Source: Caballeronia hypogeia (GTDB lineage: Bacteria > Pseudomonadota > Gammaproteobacteria > Burkholderiales > Burkholderiaceae). From it: a stretch of 37,241 bases of DNA. Shown in pieces: positions 31,722-37,241 of the stretch. The stretch lies in contig NZ_FCOA02000048.1 in the NCBI RefSeq assembly GCF_001544875.2, positions 1 through 37,241 of the forward strand, in the 5' to 3' direction. A program made the translations under genes and the position numbers. Under the pieces are notes generated by a model. The model did no database searches, was not told the DNA's origin, and was given only the letters and a program-made list of their open reading frames with translations. Position 1 is the first letter of the stretch; each line of letters begins with the position of its first letter.

Positions 31722-32116
31722 GGACGCTTCGCGACGAAATCGATCTCCACGAGCGCATCGCGCGCGAGCCCCGTCACGCCGATGCAAGTGCGCGCCGGCA
31801 ACGGCTTCGGCAGGAAATACGAGCGGTAGACGGCGTTCATCGCGTCGTAGTCGCGCTTGAATTCCGTGAGGAAGATGCGCACGCTGACCACGTTGTCGAG
31901 CGTGAGGCCTACGCCGTTCAGAACCAGAATCAGGTTGTCCATCACGCGGCGCGTCTGCGCGGCGACGCCCTCGGGCAGCGGGGCGCCGTCGTCGTCCGGG
32001 TCGGTCGGCATCTGGCCGGTCAGGAACACCCAGCCGTCGGCTTCGGCCGCGTGCGAGAACGGGCCGACCGGCGTCGGCGCGGCATCGATCATCGTGAATT
32101 CGGGCATGTGGCTCAC
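31718..32116 (-). CDS. RidA-family (YjgF/YER057c/UK114) protein
   Basis: This 132-residue protein has the RidA fold; family members act as trimers. The key Arg and Glu of the imine-deaminase site are present in LPARTCIGVTGL and DALVEIDFVA. VSVRIFLTEFKRDY and the GPFSHAAEADGWVFLTGQMP strands are typical. It probably hydrolyses reactive enamine/imine intermediates from PLP enzymes. A GTG start is chosen because GAGGAG lies six bases upstream; the ATG nine bases further in is an alternative. It converges with alkB and overlaps it by four bases at the stop codons. Confidence 0.92.
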   Translation of the reverse strand: MSHMPEFTMIDAAPTPVGPFSHAAEADGWVFLTGQMPTDPDDDGAPLPEGVAAQTRRVMDNLILVLNGVGLTLDNVVSVRIFLTEFKRDYDAMNAVYRSYFLPKPLPARTCIGVTGLARDALVEIDFVAKRP

Positions 32117-32244
32117 TTCGTCTCCTCGTTTTGTACCGCCTGAGTTGCAGAGAACCGAACGTTAGCCCGCCAAAAATGCGCGCGTCTGCCGCAGCCGCCC
32201 GTTTAGTGCGAAGATGGCGCGGCTTACAGCCATATTCCTGCGCG

Positions 32245-32739
32245 ATGCTTCCCTATCCTGTTCTCGCCGACGCCGTCACCCGCATGCTGATCGCGATGCT
32301 GATCGGCTGCGTCATCGGCATCGACCGCGATCTGCACGGCAAGCCGACCGGCATGAAGACGCTCGCGCTCGTGTCGCTCGGTGCATGCCTCGCGACGATG
32401 TGCGCACAAGGCTTCTCGATGACGCTCGCCAACGCCGCCGACGTCTCGCGCGTGGTCCAGGGCATCGTGACGGGCGTCGGCTTTCTCGGCGCGGGCGTGA
32501 TCCTGCAGAATCCGCGCGAAAACCGCGTGCGCGGCCTGACCACGGCGGCGTCCATCTGGGTGACGGCCGCGGTCGGCATCGTCTGCGGGCTGGGCGTCTG
32601 GAGCGTCGCCCTCATCGCCATGCTTTTGATGATCGCGCTCCTGGTCGTCGGGCGCGTGGTCGAGAAGCGTCTGTTGCGGCGCTGGATGAACAAGCCCGAA
32701 GACGAGCGTCAGAAGTACGCGGACGTCGAAGAAGCCTGA
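32245..32739 (+). CDS. MgtC/SapB-family membrane protein
   Basis: This 164-residue inner-membrane protein has about four to five helices. The N-terminal MLIGCVIGIDRDLHG, KPTGMKTLALVSLGA and the TGVGFLGAGVILQ helix form the MgtC/SapB signature, followed by GLTTAASIWVTAAVG. It lacks the soluble C-terminal ACT-like domain of Salmonella MgtC, so it is of the short SapB type. Family members affect Mg2+ homeostasis or inhibit F-type ATP synthase. It converges with a diguanylate cyclase gene, nine bases between stops. Confidence 0.92.
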   Translation: MLPYPVLADAVTRMLIAMLIGCVIGIDRDLHGKPTGMKTLALVSLGACLATMCAQGFSMTLANAADVSRVVQGIVTGVGFLGAGVILQNPRENRVRGLTTAASIWVTAAVGIVCGLGVWSVALIAMLLMIALLVVGRVVEKRLLRRWMNKPEDERQKYADVEEA

Positions 32740-32748
32740 GACCGGCGA

Positions 32749-33930
32749 CTAGGCGAGCGCTTCGGCCGTGGGCGCCTTCACGCGATTGCGGCCCGCGATC
32801 TTCGCCGCGTAGAGCAGGCCGTCGGCGCGCGCCATCAACGCGGCGAGCGGCTCGCGACCGTCCCATGCCGCAATGCCCGCGCTGAACGTGTAATGCAGCA
32901 CGCCGCCCGGCACGGCGCACGGCGTCGCCTCGACGGTCCGGCGCAGGCGCTCGACCAGCGCAGTGACGTCGCCGACTTGCCCCGCCGTGCAGAAAAGACA
33001 AAACTCCTCGCCACCAATGCGTCCGAACGCATCGCCTTCACGGATGCGCGCCCGCACGATCGACGCGAAATGACGCAGCACGTCGTCGCCGGCGGCGTGG
33101 CCGTAGCGATCGTTCACGCTCTTGAAATGATCGACATCGACGACCGCGACGTATTCGCGCATGCCGTCGCGTTCGCCCTGCTGCGCGCGCGCGAGCCGCT
33201 CGGACGCGGCTGCGAGCAGCGCCTTGCGCGACAGTGCGCCGGTGAGATCGTCGAAACGCGCGAGGCGTTCGAGCCGCTGCGCGAGACGGTCGTGCGCCAT
33301 CATCACGAGCCCGATGCACAGCGAAGGCAGTACGAGGATGCCGAGCGCAAGGAACGTGATCTGCATGGGTCCTGGTTGCAGCAGCGCGGCCTCCGCCGGC
33401 GGCTTCACGACGTAAATCGCGCCGCGAATGGTGTGCCCGAGCGCGCCCAGCGCCGCCGCGCCCGCGACGAACAGATAGTTGTAGCGCGGCCGCTCCTTCG
33501 GGCGCGCGATCAGCACGCGTCCGGCGATGGCGAGATCGCACGCCGCATGAAACGCCGACACGATCACGACGCGCGCGTGCGCATCGGGCTCGACATAGGT
33601 GAAATACGCGATGCCCGCCATCACGCCGAGCCACATCAGCCAGCCGGTCCAGCGCTGCGCGCCGTCCATGCGCACATCGAAGAAATCGTTGCAGCCTTCG
33701 TAGATGAGCAGGATCGTGGCGGCCAGCAACTGATTCGCGGCCACGATGCCGAGCCACGCCGGCGCGACGCCCTGGATCGCGAACAGCATCAGCGATGCGA
33801 TGGCGATCACGTTCGCCAGGAGCCAGCGCCGCACGCCGGCGATTTCGTGCGAGAGCAGCGAAATCAGCACCAGTATCGAGAGAATGCTCGATAGCGCGGT
33901 GACAACGAGGATGCTGACTGGACTGAACAT
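32749..33930 (-). CDS. Membrane-bound diguanylate cyclase (GGDEF)
   Basis: This 393-residue protein has an N-terminal membrane region (about residues 1-215, around seven hydrophobic segments) and a C-terminal GGDEF domain. The active-site motif is GGEEF, as in active cyclases. An inhibitory I-site, REGD, lies five residues before it, so c-di-GMP feedback is likely. FDDLTGALSRKAL opens the domain and VDVDHFKSVNDRYGH carries the metal site. No EAL domain is present. The start MFSPVS is chosen because earlier in-frame residues are unlike a membrane protein. The signal sensed by the membrane part is unknown. Confidence 0.92.
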   Translation of the reverse strand: MFSPVSILVVTALSSILSILVLISLLSHEIAGVRRWLLANVIAIASLMLFAIQGVAPAWLGIVAANQLLAATILLIYEGCNDFFDVRMDGAQRWTGWLMWLGVMAGIAYFTYVEPDAHARVVIVSAFHAACDLAIAGRVLIARPKERPRYNYLFVAGAAALGALGHTIRGAIYVVKPPAEAALLQPGPMQITFLALGILVLPSLCIGLVMMAHDRLAQRLERLARFDDLTGALSRKALLAAASERLARAQQGERDGMREYVAVVDVDHFKSVNDRYGHAAGDDVLRHFASIVRARIREGDAFGRIGGEEFCLFCTAGQVGDVTALVERLRRTVEATPCAVPGGVLHYTFSAGIAAWDGREPLAALMARADGLLYAAKIAGRNRVKAPTAEALA

Positions 33931-34235
33931 CGCTGAAAGTGGACGGGATTCGCTCGTGCCGGAAGAAGGGAGGCGCCTGATGCGCGGCGCGGTTCGGCGG
34001 TGCGCGGCGCTGCGATTGGTTCGCCGGGTGGGATTCGTGGCGAGGGAAGCACGAGTATCCGATATTACCCTCGCGTTTACGGCACGAACGACCGCGCCTT
34101 GAGATGCGAGCCATGTGGCATGGGGTCGCATGCACTGAAAAACGCGACGCCAGCAAAAACGCGGCAGACCTTCCGGCCCGCCGCGTTCGTTCGCTGCGCG
34201 CGCGATTCATGCGAACCGCGCGTTGTGTTCAGGTT
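33931..34235. other. 305-bp region between the diguanylate cyclase and a small secreted-protein gene
   Basis: No gene is supported. The left part is the 5' region of the cyclase gene. The right part holds a hairpin acting as a minus-strand terminator (34153-34187). Confidence 0.55.
34153..34187 (-). terminator. Terminator after the W/R-rich secreted-protein gene
   Basis: AACGCGGC (34158-34165) pairs with GCCGCGTT (34180-34187). On the minus strand the stem runs into TTTTT. It lies about 50 bases after the gene's stop. Confidence 0.75.
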
Positions 34236-34529
34236 TTACCACTCGCGACGCTCGCGCCAGCGCTCCTCACGGCGCATCTCGTGATGCCAGCGGCGCTCGC
34301 GCCATTCGTGGCGACGCCACTCGCGCTCGCGCCAGCGGTCGTAACCGTAGCCGCCGCCATCGCCATAACCGTAATAGCCGACCGGCACGGCGGGCTGCGC
34401 GTACACCGGCACGCCCACCGGAACGCCAACGCCCACCGCCACATCAACATGCGCATTCGCCGATGCCGACATGGCCAGGGCGGCCATCCCCGCCAATCCG
34501 ATCACCGTCCCGAGAAGTTTCTTCTTCAT
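34236..34529 (-). CDS. Small exported protein with a Trp/Arg/His/Glu-rich tail
   Basis: The protein has 97 residues. A classic signal peptide (MKKKLLGTVIGL, cleavage after SANA at about 26) is followed by a Val/Gly/Pro/Tyr-rich segment (PVGYYGYGDGGGYGYD). The last about 34 residues are made almost only of Trp, Arg, Glu and His in a repeating pattern such as RWREREW and RREERW. A strong AAGGAG precedes the ATG by nine bases, arguing for real translation. Small exported proteins with such tails occur in Burkholderiaceae, but no function is known; binding to membrane, metal or nucleic acid are possibilities only. Confidence 0.75.
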   Translation of the reverse strand: MKKKLLGTVIGLAGMAALAMSASANAHVDVAVGVGVPVGVPVYAQPAVPVGYYGYGDGGGYGYDRWREREWRRHEWRERRWHHEMRREERWRERREW

Positions 34530-34652
34530 GTCACTTTTCTCCTTGCACCGAGTGCTGAGTGAGTAAGTGCAGTCTAAGAAGCGACGCCGGATACAGGTGC
34601 AACGGGTTTGCCAGAAAGGTAACGTCAGGTAACGGTCAGTTTGAATGCATCG

Positions 34653-35075
34653 TCAGCGCACGCGCTTGCCGGTCTCGTCGATGACGACCTCGCCGTCCTC
34701 CTTCGTGAACGGGCCTTTCTGCGCTTCGGGCAGGATATCGAGCACGAGTTCGGACGGACGGCACAGGCGCGCGCCCTTCGGCGTATCGACGAAGGGCCGG
34801 TTGATGAGGATCGGATGCGCGAGCATTGCGTCGATGAGCTGATCGTCGGTGAGATCGGGATTGTCGAGTCCGAGCTCCGCGTAGGGCGTGCCTTTTTCGC
34901 GCAGCGCTTCACGCACCGGCATTCCCGCGCGCGCAATGAGCGCCACGAGCGTCTCGCGGCCCGGCGGATGCGTCAGATACTCGATCACGGTCGGCTCGAT
35001 ACCCGCGTTGCGGATCAGCGCCAGCGTGTTGCGCGAGGTTCCGCATTTCGGGTTGTGGTAGATGGTGACGGTCAT
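34653..35075 (-). CDS. arsC: Glutaredoxin-dependent arsenate reductase
   Basis: This 140-residue ArsC reduces arsenate to arsenite. The catalytic Cys11 lies in NPKCGTSRNTL with the following Ser/Arg pocket, the middle shows IEYLTHPP and PYAELGLDNP, and the ArsC-type Arg is in HPILINRPFV. The length and motif arrangement match the E. coli plasmid-type enzyme that uses glutathione and glutaredoxin. No arsB, arsR or acr3 gene is adjacent, so it may act in general oxidant or arsenate tolerance and not in an ars operon. AAGGA lies about 10 bases before the ATG. Confidence 0.95.
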   Translation of the reverse strand: MTVTIYHNPKCGTSRNTLALIRNAGIEPTVIEYLTHPPGRETLVALIARAGMPVREALREKGTPYAELGLDNPDLTDDQLIDAMLAHPILINRPFVDTPKGARLCRPSELVLDILPEAQKGPFTKEDGEVVIDETGKRVR

Positions 35076-35548
35076 GTCGAGATGTCCTTGCGTTCGTGAG
35101 TTTGTCTGCTTGCGAGCGTTGCAGTCTCGCATTCTAGAGCCGCCGCGCCTCGATGGCGTGCGCGCCAGCCGCGCGCCACGCGCGTAACAGCGAGCGCCGC
35201 GCACGTTCAATTGTCCTGTCCATTCGGGCATCCGCGGCCTATAACGAAGTGTGCAGCGCGGCATGCGTCTTCTGCGGACCCGCGGGTCCCCTTCGCCGGC
35301 AAGCGCACCGGCGCTCCGTCTGCATCGCCCGGATGTTGCCGGGCGAGTGAGTTGCATACCTACAAGTTCGGCGTTCCGGTCGTGGAACACGCAATCCCGT
35401 CCGAGAACCGGCACCGATATCCGTCCGCCGCGCGCGCCACGCATGGCATAGGCAACACGTGGCACGCTCCGTGCGAAACAGCGGATCGAATCAGCGAACA
35501 GCGTTGCGCGGGGTACACGCGAGCGCGCCTTCCGATCAAGGAGTCGAC
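35076..35548. other. 473-bp divergent region with a cluster of hairpins
   Basis: No protein gene is supported. A TATAAC element (35240-35245) lies ahead of three closely spaced inverted repeats at 35276-35345. The right end has an AAGGAG site for the gene at 35549. A short open frame around 35350-35550 was seen but has no RBS or family. Confidence 0.55.
35276..35345. other. Three consecutive inverted repeats
   Basis: GGACCCGCGGGTCC (35276-35289) is a perfect palindrome. CGCCGG (35294-35299) pairs with CCGGCG (35308-35313). TCGCCCGG (about 35324-35331) pairs with CCGGGCGA (about 35338-35345). None is followed by a T-run, so these are not ordinary terminators. They could be a structured leader or small RNA for the downstream secreted-protein gene. 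Confidence 0.45.
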
Positions 35549-35830
35549 ATGAAATCACGTATCGCCATGGTGGCGCTCGCCGCCTCTTTACTTGTTGCCG
35601 CGGGCGTCGCCTCGGCGCAGCAGACTTACTATCGCACGGCGCAAGTGCCCGGACAGGCCACCGCCGACACCTGGACCGATCCTGGCGCGCCACAGCAGAG
35701 CGCCATGCAGTCGGGCGACAACTCGTATGGCGGCACGCCGATGATGCACAGCCAGTCCGGCACGATGGACAGCGCCGCCTCGAAGCCATGCGTGCGCGGG
35801 CCTCAGTGCAACATCTTCTTTGGAAACTGA
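35549..35830 (+). CDS. Small exported protein of unknown function with C-terminal cysteines
   Basis: This 93-residue protein has a strong signal peptide (cleavage after VASA at about 23). The mature part is Gln/Ser/Thr/Met-rich and low in charge, and ends in SKPCVRGPQCNIFFGN, where the two Cys could form a disulfide. AAGGAG lies five bases before the ATG. It may be a secreted or periplasmic protein; no domain was recognised. Its transcription unit begins with the hairpin-rich 5' region. Confidence 0.7.
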   Translation: MKSRIAMVALAASLLVAAGVASAQQTYYRTAQVPGQATADTWTDPGAPQQSAMQSGDNSYGGTPMMHSQSGTMDSAASKPCVRGPQCNIFFGN

Positions 35831-35937
35831 GCGGCAAACTATTTCAGGCAACTGCGCTAGCATCAGGTGCATGACACGGCGCGCCGTTTCGCTTGCAGCG
35901 GACGGCGCGCCTTCCCTTTATCGAAGGAACCGCCATC

Positions 35938-36204
35938 ATGCACCGCGACGAATTTCTCGCACTGCTTTCCCGCGAAGGCTTCAACGAAGTCGTAACGGTC
36001 ACGCGCGAGGCGAACGGCTCGCTCGACGCGCACACGCATCCGTTCGAGGCGAAGGCGCTGATTCTCGAAGGCGACGTCACGATCCGCGTCGGTGTCGACG
36101 CCAGCACCTATCGCGCGGGCGATGTCTTCCATCTCGCGACGAACATCGAACACTCGGAGCAATACGGACCGCAAGGCGTGAGCTATCTCGTCGGCCGCAA
36201 GTGA
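35938..36204 (+). CDS. Small cupin-domain protein
   Basis: This 88-residue protein is a minimal cupin: the first motif is DAHTHPFEAKALILEGDVTI, the second is AGDVFHLATNIEHSE. Three His residues are placed as for a metal site (His in THP, in FHL and in EHS). An AAGGA site lies just before the ATG. The stop codon overlaps a possible GTG start of the following DUF72 gene, suggesting translational coupling. Reaction unknown; such small cupins are often binding or sensor proteins. Confidence 0.85.
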   Translation: MHRDEFLALLSREGFNEVVTVTREANGSLDAHTHPFEAKALILEGDVTIRVGVDASTYRAGDVFHLATNIEHSEQYGPQGVSYLVGRK

Positions 36205-36209
36205 CGTCG

Positions 36210-37034
36210 ATGGCCGCTTCCAGAACTTCCAGAGGCAAAAGCGCGCGCATTCGCGTCGGCATCGGCGGATGGACCTTCGAGCCGTGGCGCGGTCCGTTTT
36301 ATCCCGAAGGTCTCGCGCAAAAGCGCGAACTCGAATTCGCGAGCCGCGCGCTGACTTCCATCGAGGTGAACGGCACCTTCTATGGCTCGCAAAAACCGGC
36401 GAGCTTCATCAAGTGGCGCGATGAAACGCCCGACGATTTCGTGTTCTCGCTGAAAGCGCCGCGTTACGCGACCAACCGCCGCGTGCTCGCCGAAGCGGGC
36501 GACACCATCGAGCGCTTTTTCGGCAGCGGCGTGCTCGAACTCGGGCCCAAGCTCGGGCCGATCAACTGGCAATTCGCGGCGACCAAGAAGTTCGATCCCG
36601 ATGATTTCGAGCGCTTTCTGGAACTCCTGCCCGCGAAAGCCGAAGGACGCGCGATACGGCATGCGGTCGAAGTCCGGCACGAAAGCTTCTGCGATCCGAA
36701 GTTCATCGCGCTGGCGCGTAAATATCGCGTCGCGGTGGTGGTCGCGGGGGATTCGAAGTATCCGCAGATCGCGGATGTGACCGCGCCTTTCGTCTATGCG
36801 CGCATCATGGGCACGACTGAGAAACAGGCTAAGGGCTATGCGAAATCAGCGCTCGACCGCTGGACCGAGCGCGCGAAGACATGGGCCGCGGGCGGTGTGC
36901 CGGACGACTTGCAGACTTTCGGCAAGGCGCCCGCGAAGGCCGCATCGCGCGATGTGTTTCTGTATGTCATCAGCGGCCACAAGGTGAGCAATCCCGCAGC
37001 CGCGATGGCGTTGATCGAACGGCTGGAGAAGTAG
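36210..37034 (+). CDS. DUF72 (YecE-like) protein
   Basis: This 274-residue protein has the DUF72 TIM-barrel hallmarks: RVGIGGWTFEPWRGPFYPEGL at the start, LTSIEVNGTFYGSQKPASFIKW after it, FVFSLKAPRYATN, and AVEVRHESFCDP in the middle. Members share a fold with metal-dependent hydrolases, but the reaction is not established. An alternative GTG start at 36201 would overlap the stop of the preceding cupin gene by four bases; the ATG is nine bases later. The cupin and DUF72 genes therefore look like one operon. Confidence 0.92.
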   Translation: MAASRTSRGKSARIRVGIGGWTFEPWRGPFYPEGLAQKRELEFASRALTSIEVNGTFYGSQKPASFIKWRDETPDDFVFSLKAPRYATNRRVLAEAGDTIERFFGSGVLELGPKLGPINWQFAATKKFDPDDFERFLELLPAKAEGRAIRHAVEVRHESFCDPKFIALARKYRVAVVVAGDSKYPQIADVTAPFVYARIMGTTEKQAKGYAKSALDRWTERAKTWAAGGVPDDLQTFGKAPAKAASRDVFLYVISGHKVSNPAAAMALIERLEK

Positions 37035-37053
37035 CCGCGCTCCGGCGCGGCTA
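37032..37053. terminator. Hairpin between the DUF72 and glucarate dehydratase genes
   Basis: TAGCCGCGC (37032-37040) pairs perfectly with GCGCGGCTA (37045-37053) around TCCG, and includes the DUF72 stop codon. There is no T-run, so it may be a weak or bidirectional terminator between two converging genes. Confidence 0.5.
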
Positions 37054-37059
37054 TGGCGA

Positions 37060-37241
37060 TCAACGCACGAGGCAAGGCTTCTTGTTGTCGAACTTCCAGT
37101 TTGGGATCAGGTATTGCATCGCCACGCCGTCATCGCGCGCGCCCAGGCCGTGCTGCTGATACAACGCGTGCGCCTTCTCCACTTCGTCCATATCCAGCTC
37201 GACGCCCAGACCCGGCACTTCCGGCACCTTCACCTTGCCGC
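37060..37241 (-). CDS. gudD: Glucarate dehydratase, C-terminal end (partial)
   Basis: Only the last 59 or so residues are in the window. They read KVKVPEVPGLGVELDMDEVEKA and end MQYLIPNWKFDNKKPCLVR, with GLGARDDG before it. This matches the C-terminus of D-glucarate dehydratase, an enolase-superfamily enzyme that removes water from glucarate in sugar-acid catabolism. The rest of the gene lies to the right of the window. The call rests on the distinctive C-terminal motif. Confidence 0.88.
   Translation of the reverse strand, partial: GKVKVPEVPGLGVELDMDEVEKAHALYQQHGLGARDDGVAMQYLIPNWKFDNKKPCLVR

Noticed and set aside
1..37241. Search for CRISPR arrays, tRNA genes, insertion sequences and prophage genes
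   Set aside because: No direct-repeat/spacer pattern, no cloverleaf, no transposase or integrase reading frame was seen by eye. Weak tRNA-like folds cannot be excluded without a computed search.

Overview
The window comes from a beta-proteobacterial chromosome, most likely a Burkholderiaceae member (Burkholderia/Paraburkholderia/Caballeronia). The basis is the high G+C content, the gene content (PaaE, a DUF1835 protein and a TetR regulator in a row; an Lrp regulator divergent from hppD next to a fused indolepyruvate ferredoxin oxidoreductase; a trimeric autotransporter with an extended signal peptide; HiPIP), and the dense stem-loop terminators. No tRNA, rRNA, CRISPR array, insertion sequence or phage gene was seen. 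The layout is mostly ordinary chromosomal core and semi-core genes.

Positions 1-8660 are dominated by aromatic catabolism. The 3' end of paaE (phenylacetyl-CoA epoxidase reductase) is followed by a DUF1835 gene and a TetR regulator (probably paaR). Next come a GNAT acetyltransferase, then an Lrp/AsnC regulator divergent from hppD (tyrosine catabolism), a small secreted protein, and a 1191-residue fused indolepyruvate ferredoxin oxidoreductase with a hairpin-rich leader.

Positions 8680-11086 hold a YadA-like trimeric autotransporter adhesin on the minus strand. It is broken by a 2-bp deletion that can be read directly by comparison with sister repeats in the same gene. Positions 11168-19560 hold core metabolism: maeB, an MFS transporter, pyrE, an orphan RcsB-like response regulator, a PEBP-family protein, a WrbA-like flavoprotein and a type-2 argC.

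Positions 19674-24131 hold a stand-alone receiver protein with a secreted partner, a LysE exporter, a hydroxyisobutyrate-dehydrogenase-like enzyme, a Mut7-C RNase-type protein and a small basic protein. This stretch ends in a decayed YoeB/Txe toxin module whose in-frame stop codon replaces the expected catalytic arginine.

Positions 24222-28858 hold an MHS transporter with a cupin, a HiPIP, an FAD-dependent oxidoreductase (LhgO type) and a Lon-like AAA+ ATPase that lacks a protease domain. Positions 29164-37241 are a mosaic of small transcription units: secreted proteins, an EEP nuclease, a second stand-alone receiver protein, AlkB, RidA, MgtC, a diguanylate cyclase, arsenate reductase, a cupin, a DUF72 protein and the 3' end of glucarate dehydratase.

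No complete new multi-gene system is evident. The most noteworthy items are the autotransporter lesion, the YoeB lesion, the protease-less Lon-type ATPase, the structured leader of the indolepyruvate oxidoreductase gene, and a cluster of three hairpins between arsC and a small secreted-protein gene.
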